64,000 bases of DNA from Paenibacillus amylolyticus (GCF_029689945.1 NZ_CP121451.1:620001-684000), one strand, 5' to 3'; shown: positions 9,754-19,793, counted from the first letter of the stretch. Numbers and translations are program-made. The notes: a model not told the origin generated them from the sequence alone.

Positions 9754-11049
9754 TCAGGGTTGCAGCACATTTTGAATCTCTTCCTGCATTTGTTTCAGGT
9801 TATCCTGAGCTGTCGCTGTCCGGGCAAACAGTCGGTCAAATCCCTGCAATACCGCATTGTCGATATCCTGCCAACGGATATGGCCGGGGATTAAGCGCGC
9901 TTTCGGCATTTCATCAATAACCGCCTGTACAATATGCTCTTTGCTCGGGTTATTCGGCTGAAGAATGAATGCGTCTGAATTCAGAACAGAGGTACGCGGA
10001 GGCACAAAGTAGGTGGCTGTCGCCTGAATCCCCTGCTCACTGGCAAAATACTTCAACAGCTTCTTCGTTTCCTCTGGATGTTTGCTGTCGTTGAACATGG
10101 CATATCCAGCCTGCCCCAGCATCGGTACACTGCCTTGTGAACCGGAAGGCATGGGAGCGATGCTCCATTCAAAATCGGTAATCTCCCTTGCTTTGGAAAC
10201 GTAGCTGTAATTATCGAAGAACATGCCCACATTCCCCGCATCAAAGCTGACCTGCTCGCCCGCCTTCGGGTGTGATTCATCGGTGAACATCATGCGCTCC
10301 AGCAATTCAAAGGTCTGCACACCATAGGCATCGTTCCAGGTGAACGTTGTCATGCCTTCGTCGAATGGACCACTTCCATTGGACCATGAGTAAGAAGAGA
10401 GGACCGCCCAGGTCTTCCAGTCACGAAAAAAATTGGCACCATAGACCCGGTTGCTCGCATCCTTGCTGGTAATGGCTTTGGCGGACGCTTCGAACTGTTT
10501 CCACGTCCATTGTCCTTGGGTAGCAAGTGTGTTTGGATCGGTCAGACCAGCCTTGTCGAACAGCGTTTTATTGTAAAACATGACCACCGGAGGTGTAGAA
10601 AAAGGTAGCCCCAGCATTTGATCACCATCACGGAACAGATCAAGCGTACTTGGAATGTAATCATCCAGCTTAAACTGTGCATCATCCTTGAACTCGGAAA
10701 CATCGGCCAGAATGTGATTCGACTTGAATTGTGGCACCATTCGCTCCGATACCCAGGCGAGATCGGGAAGAGAGCCTCCGGCGGCAAGCACCGAAATTTT
10801 TTGCTGGTATTCTGCGAAAGGTACGGATTCCATCGTGACCTTGATGCCTGGATTTTCCTGCGTGAAGTCAGCGATCAGTTTGTTGTATACATCCATATGC
10901 GCCTGATTGCCCCACATCATGAACTTCAGCTCCACCTCTCCATTCTCCCCGCCTGCACTGCCAGGTTCACTGCCAGAATTGGAGCTTGTGCACGCGATTG
11001 AAGCCATCATCATGAGTACTAGCACCAGTATCAGTCCTACTTTTTTCAT
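9754..11049 (-). CDS. Sugar ABC transporter substrate-binding lipoprotein
   Basis: Family 1 extracellular solute-binding protein, 431 residues, that captures an oligosaccharide for the MalF/MalG-like permeases. The signal peptide ends in the lipobox ASIAC near residue 21, so the protein is membrane-anchored. Typical features follow: ELKFMMWGNQAHMDVYNKLI, NPGIKVTMESVPFAEYQQKI, VMFYNKTLFDKAGL and the late PMLGQAGYAMF. Start ATG 11049 follows GGGGG; an upstream in-frame ATG at 11088 lacks a binding site and would bury the signal peptide. It is downstream of the two-component genes, a common inducible arrangement. Confidence 0.94.
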   Translation of the reverse strand: MKKVGLILVLVLMMMASIACTSSNSGSEPGSAGGENGEVELKFMMWGNQAHMDVYNKLIADFTQENPGIKVTMESVPFAEYQQKISVLAAGGSLPDLAWVSERMVPQFKSNHILADVSEFKDDAQFKLDDYIPSTLDLFRDGDQMLGLPFSTPPVVMFYNKTLFDKAGLTDPNTLATQGQWTWKQFEASAKAITSKDASNRVYGANFFRDWKTWAVLSSYSWSNGSGPFDEGMTTFTWNDAYGVQTFELLERMMFTDESHPKAGEQVSFDAGNVGMFFDNYSYVSKAREITDFEWSIAPMPSGSQGSVPMLGQAGYAMFNDSKHPEETKKLLKYFASEQGIQATATYFVPPRTSVLNSDAFILQPNNPSKEHIVQAVIDEMPKARLIPGHIRWQDIDNAVLQGFDRLFARTATAQDNLKQMQEEIQNVLQP

Positions 11050-11152
11050 GAAAATCCCCCTTATGGACGTCGTGGTATACATGTGCAACCAAAGTATAAC
11101 GAAAGCGTCGTTCCCTCATAAATCACGTCAACTTCAGAAATGGTATGGTTTT

Positions 11153-11928
11153 TCAAGAGATACTGAATCGGTCTCGATATTCCCCGCAGTCCATCCCACC
11201 TGCTGCTTGAACACCAGCATGAAGTGTTTGGGGCTCTGGTGCCCGGATAACCGTGCCACATCATAGATTTTGAGACCCGTGTTAATCAGCAACCACTTGG
11301 CCCGCTCCATACGCACCTCCGTGATGTATTCGGAATAATTGATCCCTATTTCGTTCTTGAACAACTGGCTTAAATACGTGGGATTCAAGTTAACGAGATC
11401 TGCGATCGTCTGAAGTCGCAGATCTCCATCCGGATGCTGCTTGATGTGCTCCTTCACATCTCGGATAATCTTCCGTGTATCTCCACCAGTGTGTTCTGCT
11501 TTTCCAGCTGGCTCGGGGATTGAAAGGGTTGAAATACCGTATCTGCGATCCAGCAGCAATTGAATCTTCTGTATGCATAATGCCAGTTCATAGCGATCGA
11601 TTGGCTTCAGCAGGTAGTTCAGCACCCCGAATTCCATCGCTCTGCGTGCATACTCAAACTCGCCATAGCCGCTAATGATGAGCATGAGCAATTCAGGGTA
11701 CATGTCTCTTGCTTTGCTTACCAGAGTTATTCCGTCCATTCCACGCATGCGGATATCCGTGATTAACACATCCGGCACCTCACATCTCAGAAAATCCAGT
11801 GCCTCGGTACCGCTCGACGCTTCACCCGTTACCTGAAACTGGGAAGACACTTGTACGATCAGCTCTCTCAGTCCTTGACGGATGACCGTCTCATCTTCTA
11901 CAAGCAATACTTTATACATGCGCTTCAA
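11153..11928 (-). CDS. YesN-like response regulator with AraC DNA-binding domain, frameshifted near C-terminus
   Basis: Receiver domain at residues 1-120 with phospho-acceptor Asp58 in DVLITDIRMRGMDG, then a C-terminal AraC/XylS domain (LVNLNPTYLSQLFKNEIGINYSEYI and HQSPKHFMLVFKQQVG). It should activate the adjacent sugar transporter when phosphorylated by the neighbouring kinase. As read, the end becomes VGWTAGNIETDS and runs to 11134. One extra G at the CCC run (plus strand) 11195-11197 gives VGMDCGEYRDRFSIS with a stop at 11153, matching the usual family ending. Start overlaps the kinase stop by four bases (ATGA type), indicating a single operon. Confidence 0.88.
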
Positions 11929-13748
11929 TCTCCTTTCGGTAGAAGTTGAATGGATATTGTGACCACCAGGCCCTGCCCGGGACTTCCATCAATGCTTAGG
12001 CTGCCGCCTTCTCCATAGATGAGGCGAAGCCTCTGGGCAATATTGTTAAGCCCCAGGCTGTTTCCGGCATGGCAACGTAATGCCTGAATGGAAGGCTGTA
12101 TCGCTATGGACTCGTTTAACTCGTCAATCTTAGTTTGAGTCATCCCTTTACCGTTGTCTCGGACGCTAATCAGCAGCTCATGGTCGAATCTCAAGGCAGA
12201 TATCCAGATTACTCCTCCATTTTCCTGCCCTTCAATGCCATGGTAGACTGCATTTTCCACCAACGGCTGCAGGATCAGCTTCGGAATCGCACATTCCGTT
12301 ATCTCTTCTTCGATGTCATAGTTAACCTCCAGCTTACCGTTGTAACGTACCTGCTGAATGCGTACATAGGACTGTACAAAAGCCAGTTCTTCCCCAAGCG
12401 GAACCATCCGGTCCACCTTATCAATCGTATAGCGCAGCAGCTTGCCGAGCGCCGTCACCATGTCCGACACCTCAGCATGCTTCTGGCGAATGGCCATCAT
12501 GTTAATGGATTCCAGCGTGTTGTATATAAAATGGGGATTCATCTGGCTTTGCAACGCCGACAACTCTGCCTCCCGCTCTTGAATGCCCAGCAGAAACACC
12601 TCATTAAACAGTCGATGAATCTCTTCCATCATGCGGTTAAAGCCCCGGCTCATCTGCCCGAATTCATCACTGCTGATGTGTGCTGCCCGCTGGCTGAAAT
12701 CACCCTGCTCTACTTGAATCATGTGGTGCTTCAGGCGAATCAGTGGCCGGGTGATACGATAGGATAACAGAACCGCCAGAAGCGATATAGCCACCATACA
12801 CAACACAGCGAACCCTATTGTGAAGGTGAGTGTCTCGCCTGACTCCTTTTGAATCACGGCAATAGGTGTAAGGCTGATCACCGTAAGCCCGGAATAGCTG
12901 GAATGGTGTTGTACGTAGAGATAGGACTGCCCATCCAGAACAACTTTTTGGTTTCCTGCATAGCTTGGAAGCTGTCCATGCTTTAGCAGCTGATCGTACG
13001 CAGACATCCCTCCGGTTGAGACCCGCTCGAACAACAGACGCTGCTTGCTGTCTACAATCATCAGGCTTGCCTCTTGCTCAACATTCAGATTGGATAACAG
13101 TTGGCCGAAAGCTTCCAGACGGATGTCAATCAGGATGTACCCCAATCGCCGGAGCGTACCCGGATCACGAAGCACTCTGCCCACCGATATATATGACTCT
13201 TTCTGTCCGCCCGTGTAATAGCCGGGTTCATGCGGAGGAAGCAGGCGCCATGTGCCTTCCGAGTCTTCGAGCTCTGCAAACCACTCATCCTGCCTGCTGT
13301 CCCATAGCGGCTTGACCGCCAGTGAATCGAGATTGGAGAACAGGATGCCGCTGTTGCTGATCAGATGAATTCCCCGAATTTCAGGTCGGTCATATGCTTG
13401 ACCAGAGGTATACAGCTTCATTTTCAGATAATCCTCAGACCTCGCCCATGCGCCCGACCCCATTGACGCGTTGTATTTATCCAGAATGCCAAGCACCATC
13501 TGATCGTATAGCGGCAAGAGCGACAACCGCTCATAGTCCTTCAGCAGCCGGTTCAGATTGGCGTTAATCTGGCGAACCAGTTCAATGGTGAACTGCTCGG
13601 TCTTGCGATCCATCGTCTGCGAGAAATGCCTGTAGTTCATCACTCCCTGCAAGCTTAGCGGCAGTAACGTCAGCCCCAGAAACAACAGGAGCAACTTGGT
13701 GCGCAGGTTTACACTTTTCCTAAAATAGCCTCGTACCTTGTCCATCAT
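11925..13748 (-). CDS. YesM-like sensor histidine kinase
   Basis: Membrane sensor kinase of the LytS/YesM class, about 607 residues. First helix KLLLLFLGLTLLPLSLQG, an extracellular cache-like sensor to about residue 290, second helix, then HAMP (RITRPLIRLKHHMIQVEQGDF), the His_kinase motif QMNPHFIYNTLESINMM holding the phospho-histidine, and an HATPase domain with LVENAVYHGIE and GNSLGLNNIAQRL. The start is ATG 13748 or 13745 with GGGAGGG upstream. It probably detects extracellular saccharide directly or through the binding protein and phosphorylates the next gene's product. Confidence 0.93.
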   Translation of the reverse strand: MMDKVRGYFRKSVNLRTKLLLLFLGLTLLPLSLQGVMNYRHFSQTMDRKTEQFTIELVRQINANLNRLLKDYERLSLLPLYDQMVLGILDKYNASMGSGAWARSEDYLKMKLYTSGQAYDRPEIRGIHLISNSGILFSNLDSLAVKPLWDSRQDEWFAELEDSEGTWRLLPPHEPGYYTGGQKESYISVGRVLRDPGTLRRLGYILIDIRLEAFGQLLSNLNVEQEASLMIVDSKQRLLFERVSTGGMSAYDQLLKHGQLPSYAGNQKVVLDGQSYLYVQHHSSYSGLTVISLTPIAVIQKESGETLTFTIGFAVLCMVAISLLAVLLSYRITRPLIRLKHHMIQVEQGDFSQRAAHISSDEFGQMSRGFNRMMEEIHRLFNEVFLLGIQEREAELSALQSQMNPHFIYNTLESINMMAIRQKHAEVSDMVTALGKLLRYTIDKVDRMVPLGEELAFVQSYVRIQQVRYNGKLEVNYDIEEEITECAIPKLILQPLVENAVYHGIEGQENGGVIWISALRFDHELLISVRDNGKGMTQTKIDELNESIAIQPSIQALRCHAGNSLGLNNIAQRLRLIYGEGGSLSIDGSPGQGLVVTISIQLLPKGD

Positions 13749-13911
13749 CGCCGTACATCCCTCCCTCTCCCGATCATTGTATGAGCCCCTTTCACAGATC
13801 AATCTGGATATAACTGGGGTCATCATATCCAGTTTTAAGATCATTCGCTATCCTGCCAATCCTGGAATGGGTACGGAATTTCAAGTTATCGGCATAGGTT
13901 TTAGGTTGAAC

Positions 13912-13945
13912 GCAAAAAAAGCCAACTGTATCGCTACAGTCGACT
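13912..13945 (-). terminator. Rho-independent terminator
   Basis: On the minus strand GTCGACTGTA-GCGA-TACAGTTGGC is followed by seven T. It lies between the first Spo0E-like gene and the kinase gene, insulating the sugar operon from the island. Confidence 0.7.
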
Positions 13946-14009
13946 AAGGTATTTCTATAGAACACATTCGCTGCGTTAATCTAGCAAAACAATTCGGTTG
14001 AATTAGACC

Positions 14010-14039
14010 AAAAAACCGACTGCATTATGCAATCGGTTG
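14010..14039 (-). terminator. Terminator overlapping the end of the first Spo0E-like gene
   Basis: On the minus strand AACCGATTGCATAATGCAGTCGGTTTTTT forms a stem with a T-tract; the stem begins within the last codons of the Spo0E-like gene, an economical arrangement seen with small genes. Confidence 0.75.
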
Positions 14040-14213
14040 TCTGTTACCGAGATGGCTTTTATATTTGAATCGATTATATTCATTAATCAGCTCGTCCAGC
14101 ACCATGGATTGTCGGAGGACTTTGTTGTCTTGCATGCCATGATTCTCCGCCAAACGACTCAATTCATGCCTGTTCCGTTCGATTTGGTCTCTGATCTGCT
14201 TCGGTTCACTCAC
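14025..14213 (-). CDS. Spo0E-family aspartyl-phosphate phosphatase, copy 1
   Basis: Small helical hairpin protein of 62 residues. Family members dephosphorylate Spo0A~P and delay sporulation. The family signature SQxxD-like segment appears as RQSMVLDELINEYNRFK, with IRDQIERNRHELSRLA as the first helix. The start is probably GTG 14213, eight bases after AGAGGGGG; longer ATG or GTG starts upstream leave no room for the binding site. It is paralogous to the gene at 16390-16563, and both flank the unknown secreted protein in the AT-rich island. Whether it acts on Spo0A or on another response regulator is not visible. Confidence 0.85.
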   Translation of the reverse strand: MSEPKQIRDQIERNRHELSRLAENHGMQDNKVLRQSMVLDELINEYNRFKYKSHLGNRQPIA

Positions 14214-14480
14214 AGCATGCACCCCCTCTTTTTTAAATATTTTAGGATACATTGCCAAAAAATTAACATTATATTCCTTTGCAAGGTAAAATGCTTATTT
14301 CCATAGAGATACTTTCAACATCAAGCATTTTGCATAGAGATATAAAAACCACTCATCACTACAATATGTGGTGAAAAGATATTGAGAGCATGTCTACATA
14401 TCGTGATCATGTAAGTTTGGCCGAAGAATTTAAGAACTAAAGTTTTATCACTTTATTAAATATCATCTCAATCATTTATT

Positions 14481-14879
14481 TTATTCCATATTACGTATAA
14501 CCTCAGCAGATACTATTTTCCACGTGATGTTACTGCGAGTCATTTTAAAAATTAGAGCGCCCGATTTGATATCTGTGATTTGATTTATGTCGTCATAAAT
14601 AATGATCTCGAAACTGGCAAGCACTTCCTTCGAATTCGAATTACTATGAGTTGTTTTATAAGTGACACTAGGTCTTTGGAGATTGTTAATAGCATGATAA
14701 TTCAGGAATTGAATCACAGAATCAGAATAGGTGTAAGACGTGCTCTCATTCTTGAAAAAATGGGACAGATCATTTTCTATCACTCGCTCGGGTGATTTGA
14801 ATACATATACTCCTCCAATCCCTCCGATTATAGTAACCAGTAAAAGAGCTAATAGAATAATCGTTTTTTTTCTGACCAT
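14481..14879 (-). CDS. Small membrane-anchored or secreted protein, unknown
   Basis: 132 residues with a good start (AGGAGG nine bases before the ATG). An N-terminal hydrophobic segment, IILLALLLVTIIGGIGGVYVF, can act as signal anchor. The rest is polar with beta-rich patterns (VLASFEIIIYDD, SGALIFKMTRSNITWKIVSAEV) recalling small lipocalin- or cystatin-like extracellular folds, but no family is recognised and no lipobox Cys is present. Low GC and AT-rich codons like its island neighbours. It lies downstream of the larger secreted protein, separated by a terminator, so it is probably transcribed alone. Confidence 0.65.
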   Translation of the reverse strand: MVRKKTIILLALLLVTIIGGIGGVYVFKSPERVIENDLSHFFKNESTSYTYSDSVIQFLNYHAINNLQRPSVTYKTTHSNSNSKEVLASFEIIIYDDINQITDIKSGALIFKMTRSNITWKIVSAEVIRNME

Positions 14880-15000
14880 ATGGCTTCCTCCTAAAGTATA
14901 AAATTAGTATATTTATTTGTATGTGTGGTTTGATAAAAGATATATCTAATGTTAAATATTTCATTTTAAAAAACCACACTTTAATGGAAATAATTATGTA

Positions 15001-15045
15001 TAAAAAGCTTAACACAGATAATATTGTCTGTGTTAAGCTTAAATT
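15001..15045 (-). terminator. Terminator after unknown secreted protein
   Basis: A perfect inverted repeat: TAAGCTTAACACAGA pairs with TCTGTGTTAAGCTTA around an 8-base loop, flanked by A- and T-runs on both sides. It can end transcription from the secreted-protein gene and probably works in both directions. Confidence 0.85.
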
Positions 15046-15058
15046 GTTTTTGAGTATA

Positions 15059-16027
15059 TTAATAAGACATTTTTCCTTTAGCCTTCCAATCATTTCTATA
15101 ACCTTCTGATTTAAATATGTCTTTAGCAGGAGTTGAACGATTAGGTTCAACTCTATATTGATGTTGTGCGATCTCAATAATATCTTTATTACTATAGAAA
15201 TATGTTGAATAAACCCAATTTATAGGAAGGTAACCAAAGGCGTCGGGAAGATAGTAAGTGGTAGCAGCATTTTTAATACTACCATTGCTATTGTATGTTA
15301 CTGCTTCATGTTTCCAGTACCATTCTTGTTGGTAGGTTTCAAAATAACTTTTAAAAGAGCCGTTGCGGTAAACCTGACCCGTTTTCTTTGCCAATCTAAA
15401 ATAGCCAGTCGCATCACCACTACCTTCTAAACCTTTAAGCAAATCATTTTGTAATTCCCCTACAAAAAAACCAACAACGTAATTAGAAATAAGTTTTCCT
15501 GATAACAGTGAAAAATACTTTTCATAAGACTTAGCTGCTAGATTAGAGCGTAGATTTTTTTTAACCGAATCAAATTTCGTTTGTTCGACTATAGGTTCAA
15601 AAGATGTGACAATTCGTACGTCTCCTTCATCATTTCTTTCTGCAAAAGGAGTGACAGTATCGTTCCCAGATTTTTTTAAGTTTGCAATTTGTTTTTTCAA
15701 GAAATTTGCATCATTCGTATTTTTGTAACTGAGCTTGTAGTAATCATAGATATATCGGGTCCCATCAGAGCCAATTTCTTCTTCAGTTTTGTATAAAGTC
15801 ATATCATCAACGATATTCCCAAGATATTCAGTATTTATTTTTTCTGGGATATCAATATTGAATTTATTATAAGTTTCTATTACTTGATCATCAGAAAGCT
15901 CACCAATAAATACACCTGGTTCGACTTCTTTGATCTTATTTTCATTTGCAGAAGCGGATACAGTTAGTGATGGAATCAAAAGAACAACTATTAGTAATGT
16001 CGAAATAAAACCTTTAATTTTCTTCAT
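15059..16027 (-). CDS. Secreted protein of unknown function
   Basis: 322 residues. A clear Sec signal peptide (MKKIKGFISTLLIVVLLIPS, cleavage likely after ASA) is followed by a polar domain rich in Tyr, Asn and Lys. Recognisable only as repeated motifs: EVEPGVFIGELSDDQVIETY early and YYLPDAFGYLPINWVYSTYFY late. No catalytic signature, cysteine pair or cell-wall anchor is visible. Start ATG 16027 follows GGAGG by seven bases; the upstream in-frame ATG would disrupt the signal peptide. Strongly AT-rich compared with flanking operons. The neighbourhood of Spo0E-like genes and a peptide-receptor array suggests it may be an output or accessory of that island, but this is only positional. Confidence 0.7.
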   Translation of the reverse strand: MKKIKGFISTLLIVVLLIPSLTVSASANENKIKEVEPGVFIGELSDDQVIETYNKFNIDIPEKINTEYLGNIVDDMTLYKTEEEIGSDGTRYIYDYYKLSYKNTNDANFLKKQIANLKKSGNDTVTPFAERNDEGDVRIVTSFEPIVEQTKFDSVKKNLRSNLAAKSYEKYFSLLSGKLISNYVVGFFVGELQNDLLKGLEGSGDATGYFRLAKKTGQVYRNGSFKSYFETYQQEWYWKHEAVTYNSNGSIKNAATTYYLPDAFGYLPINWVYSTYFYSNKDIIEIAQHQYRVEPNRSTPAKDIFKSEGYRNDWKAKGKMSY

Positions 16028-16389
16028 TGTACGACCTCCATGTAGTTTGTAATATAAATCTGTAATTATATAATCATTTACAACTATAAGAAGTATGATA
16101 TCTTTGAAACTAGAATTTTTTAAAATCATTAATTAAATATATCTGTATCCTACAGAATATGATCACCTCCGTTTTGAAGCAAACTTTAAGCTTTTCATAA
16201 AAACTGAAATATTACTATAATCGGCTTGAATAAACATTATAATATTTTGCAAAATATATCATAATACTCTTTTTATGAATAAAATACCTATAAAGTATCA
16301 AATATTAATCCTCACCGTTCAGATTAGCTAATTAAATCATTTAGAAAACAAAAAAAAATCTATTAAATAAGTTTGGATAACATGCCATT
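16028..16389. other. AT-rich intergenic region
   Basis: About 360 AT-rich bases between the secreted-protein gene and the second Spo0E-like gene. It should contain the promoter of the secreted-protein gene. No ORF with a binding site and no strong hairpin was seen. Confidence 0.45.
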
Positions 16390-16563
16390 TTACTTTTTCA
16401 CATTAATTCCTGAGGTATATCGATTATATTCATTAATTAGCTCATCCAACGCCATCGACTGTTCAAGCACTTTAACACTAGGAATTCCATATTGATCTAC
16501 CAAGCGACTTAACTCTTGCCGACCTTGCTCGATCTGGTCTTTCAAGATACTCCGTTCTCTCAT
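16390..16563 (-). CDS. Spo0E-family aspartyl-phosphate phosphatase, copy 2
   Basis: 57-residue paralogue of the gene at 14025-14213: LKDQIEQGRQELSRLVDQYG then LEQSMALDELINEYNRY, with the family core S-M-x-L-D-E-L-I-N. Start ATG 16563 lies eight bases after AGAGGGG, the same layout as copy 1, which supports the short start in both. The two copies share the sequence just downstream of the start as well, so they arose by duplication. Expected to remove phosphate from a response regulator such as Spo0A. Confidence 0.85.
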   Translation of the reverse strand: MRERSILKDQIEQGRQELSRLVDQYGIPSVKVLEQSMALDELINEYNRYTSGINVKK

Positions 16564-16730
16564 AGCATGTACCCCTCTAGGACATTCTGGAAAAACATTT
16601 AATATGAGTAAGCTAGTAGTTTCGCTAATGACCATAAGTACTTTTTAGAACATAATGTATTTTGCATAATTTTGTAAAAATAATTCTTTAGAAAAGACCT
16701 TCTGCTTTGCATAGTCCTTTCTCAAAATAT

Positions 16731-16764
16731 AAAACAGCCTAACTCAGAAGCAGTAGGCTGTTTT
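16731..16764. terminator. Bidirectional terminator-like hairpin
   Basis: AAAACAGCCTA pairs with TAGGCTGTTTT across a 12-base loop; T-rich tails occur on either strand. Lies between the decayed receptor array and the second Spo0E-like gene. Confidence 0.75.
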
Positions 16765-16977
16765 GCTTTATTATATAATTATCGACTTAAATACTTGAAA
16801 TTACGTCTCGTGCTGAGACAAGTTAGCGTGTTGTTTCTAAGCCCCGTATAAATCTAAACATTTTACTGTCATATGAACGTTATGGTTAAAAGTTGAAAGA
16901 GGTGAGTGTATTAAGTATCTATACCGGTTTAATAAACTTTTAGTCTGCATTTATACTTTACAAGTTCATAATTAAAC

Positions 16978-17037
16978 AACATATATAGAACGTATATTGT
17001 GCATCTTCTTCACCATCCCTTCTCAGATATTTCATTA
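16978..17037 (-). pseudogene. Remnant of a fourth HTH-TPR receptor gene start
   Basis: Directly after the stop of the decayed third receptor, about 60 bases align with the junction between receptors 2 and 3: the spacer TGAAATAT, the GGAAG/GGGAT binding site, the start region GTGAAGAAGATGC and ATACGTT.CTATAT. Translation gives only MHNIRSIYVV before a stop, matching the MMPKIRFYIEN start of receptor 3. This marks an earlier tandem copy that was deleted. Confidence 0.6.
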
Positions 17038-18401
17038 TCAAAAAGTCGGTAAACTTAACTTTTCTATTACATTTTTATACTTTCTGATCTGTGTTTCATT
17101 GGCCTCGCTCCTATACTCCCCGTACAAATCCACACATTTAATACACATCAGGTCATCTTTACTTGAAGAAGAGAGATCCAAACACATAAGTAAGGCATCC
17201 ATTCCAATTGAATAATTACGTTGTTTCATTTGATAACTTGCCAATTCATAGTAAAAATCTTGATACGCGTGGTTTAACATTTGATCGTTATAACTACCTT
17301 TAATATACATGTCAGTATTAAATAAATTGATCTGATCTTTAAATCTGTCTAAAGCATAGTCAATGTTAAAAGAATACTGTTTAGCTGCTTCCAAAATATT
17401 AATGAATCCAGCTAATATTTCTGACGGGTTGTTTTCGATATAATCCAAATAAGAATTGATTACATTTTCTTGACCAAGCATTAATTGGGAAGCATATTGA
17501 TTTCCTTCTCCCCATATTTGGAACAAATCTATTATTTGTTGATCCTCTTGTGTAGGATTCTCAACCTCAACTATTTCCAAGTATTTTTCTATATACTTTA
17601 GGACATTTTCATATTCCTTACGAGCATCATAAACGCTTGATATTAATAAGTTTGCATAGGCTACATATGTAAAAGAGGATAGGCTGTTAGCCTTCTTTTA
17701 CTTTTTCGCCTACGAGATTGAAACTTTAATTGGAATTCTGCTTTCCGTTCCAGTTCCCGTGCCCATACATCGACCTTGTCTCACAAATGTATCGTATTAT
17801 ATACGTTTGCCAAGTCTTTAATTGCATCCAATTGCACTTCTTCATTTAATTTATCAATATACGGTTCGAACTTTACTGCTGCATTGAGATTATCATATTT
17901 ACTCAGTGTTTTCTGAAGCAAGAAAATGCGGTACTGGCAAAGAGCCAACCGCTCCGAGTGTTGATACTTCTCACTGTCAGCTACACATTCATATAAAATG
18001 AGTGCCGCTTCATTCATGTTTTTATTAAAGAGACTCTCTGCCACATCAAATAACTCATCAATATAGGATTGATCATCAGTCACATGAGTAATGACTTGTT
18101 GTATAATATCCAGCTTACCAAGTTCAGCACAACGATATATAAACGGTTCTAATCGCCTCCAATGGGGTGCAGATTCGATAAAACACTCCACACCGTACAT
18201 ATTGTAAAAATATCCCTGATCCAATCCCATTGCAGATGTAATCTGATCGAGTTGGTTCATCGAAATAAGCCTGGTTCCTTTGATAATCGCACTTAATGTA
18301 CCCACATTAATGTCAGCGTTTTCTGAAAATTGCTGTAGTTTATATCCCTTATCCTTTAAGTGATTTTCAATATAGAAACGTATTTTGGGCATCATCTTCA
18401 T
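17038..18401 (-). pseudogene. HTH-TPR peptide receptor 3 (RRNPP/AloR-like), decayed
   Basis: Third member of the receptor array. N-terminal XRE-type helix-turn-helix (LQQFSENADINVGTLSAIIK, then ISMNQLDQITSAMGL), then the TPR-like helical region with YQHSERLALCQYRIFLL shared by all copies. It is broken twice relative to receptor 2: TGG (Trp in INLWDKV) has become TGA at 17781-17783, and the T-run at 17671-17674 (plus strand A4) lacks one base, after which the frame resumes as AYANLLISSVYDARKEYE through to KLSLPTF. The stop is a base substitution, unlike all other lesions in the window, so this copy is probably a real pseudogene. It starts 21 bases after the receptor 2 stop, with GGGAAGG upstream. 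Confidence 0.8.
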
Positions 18402-18422
18402 CGTCCTTCCCCATATATTTCA

Positions 18423-19793
18423 CTATTGAAAAGTTGGTACACTTAATTTATCTATTAGTTTTGTATACTCCTCTTCTTGGGTCTTACTGGCGTGATTTCT
18501 ATACTTTCCGTATAAGTCTATGCATTTGATACACATAAAATCTTCATTACATGAAGAAGAACGTTCTAAACTAGTAATTAGATGTTCTATTCCCTTTTCA
18601 ATTTCGTTCTGTTTCAATCTGTATTTTGCTAGTTCGTAGAACAAGCGTATATATCTAAAATTTGTTGCCTGTTCGTTATATACTCCTTGTACATGGCTTT
18701 CCGCTTTAATTTGATCAAGGTGATTTCGGAATCTATTCAATGTATAGTCAATATTATAAGAATGCTGATTTGCCGCCTGAATAATATACGTGAGTGCTGT
18801 TAAAATTTCAGCATGATTAATATCTAGGTAATCCAAATAACGATTTAAAAATTCGAAATCACCAGATAGTATTTTGTATAAATATCGATTCCCCTCAGCC
18901 CAGCCCTTGAATCGCTCTATCAATTCTTGTTCTTCCTCTGTCGGGTTTTCAATTCCATCCACAATATCCTCATAAACATCTGTATACTTCAAAGCTTGTT
19001 TATATTGCTTACGTTCTTCAGATACATTTGCCATGAGCAGATTAGCATACGCTTTGTAAGTAAATAGAGGATAAGAGGCTACTCTTGGTTTTCTTTTCCG
19101 TCTCATAGATTGAAGTTGAACTTGAAATTCAACTCTTCGAATCAATTCATTAGCCAGCTCAAAAACCTTATCCCATAGATTTATCGCGCCATACAAATTA
19201 GCTAAATCTTTAATCGCATCCAGCTGTACTTCTTCATTCAATTTGTCGATAAAGGGTTCAAACTTTATTGCGGCATTCAAGTTATTAAATTTATTCAGTG
19301 TTTTATGAAGCAGGAAGATGCGGTACTGGCATAAGGCCAACCGCTCGGAGTGCTGATATTTTTCACTGTCTGCAACACATCTGTATAAGATAAGAGCTGC
19401 CTCATTCATTCCTTTACCATAGAGAATCTCTGCAACCCCGTATAATTCTTCTATATAGGATCGATCGTCAGTCACATGAGTAATAACTTGTTGTATACAA
19501 TCCAGCTTACCAAGTTCAGCACACTCGTATAGATATGGTTCCAAACGTCTCCAGTGGGGCGTAGATTCAATGAAAGACTCTACTCCGTAAGTTTCATGAA
19601 AATAACCCTTTTCTAATCCCATTGCAGAAGTGATCTGATTCAGTTGGTTCATAGACATAGGCCTGTTGCCTTTAAGAATAGCGCTAAATGTCCCAACGTT
19701 AATTCCAGTAATATTGGAAAATTGCTGCAACTTGAGATTTTGTTCTCTCATGTATCTTTCAATATGTACTCTTATCGTAGGTAGCGATTCCAC
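18423..19793 (-). CDS. HTH-TPR peptide receptor 2 (RRNPP/AloR-like)
   Basis: 456-residue intact regulator. Residues 1-65 are an XRE helix-turn-helix (LKLQQFSNITGINVGTFSAI then PMSMNQLNQITSAMGL). The remainder is all-helical with degenerate TPR repeats, as in Rap, NprR, AimR and the AloR receptors of Paenibacillus, which bind short imported peptides and so change DNA or protein binding. Conserved landmarks: ESTPHWRRLEPYLYECAELGK, YQHSERLALCQYRIFLLHK and a C-terminal FMCIKCIDLYGKYR. The start is GTG 19793 behind GGAGGTGAG. It has its own promoter (19848-19876) nearly identical to that of receptor 1. No pro-peptide gene follows; it runs straight into receptor 3, so it may be an orphan or listen to the peptide of receptor 1. 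Confidence 0.85.
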   Translation of the reverse strand: MESLPTIRVHIERYMREQNLKLQQFSNITGINVGTFSAILKGNRPMSMNQLNQITSAMGLEKGYFHETYGVESFIESTPHWRRLEPYLYECAELGKLDCIQQVITHVTDDRSYIEELYGVAEILYGKGMNEAALILYRCVADSEKYQHSERLALCQYRIFLLHKTLNKFNNLNAAIKFEPFIDKLNEEVQLDAIKDLANLYGAINLWDKVFELANELIRRVEFQVQLQSMRRKRKPRVASYPLFTYKAYANLLMANVSEERKQYKQALKYTDVYEDIVDGIENPTEEEQELIERFKGWAEGNRYLYKILSGDFEFLNRYLDYLDINHAEILTALTYIIQAANQHSYNIDYTLNRFRNHLDQIKAESHVQGVYNEQATNFRYIRLFYELAKYRLKQNEIEKGIEHLITSLERSSSCNEDFMCIKCIDLYGKYRNHASKTQEEEYTKLIDKLSVPTFQ

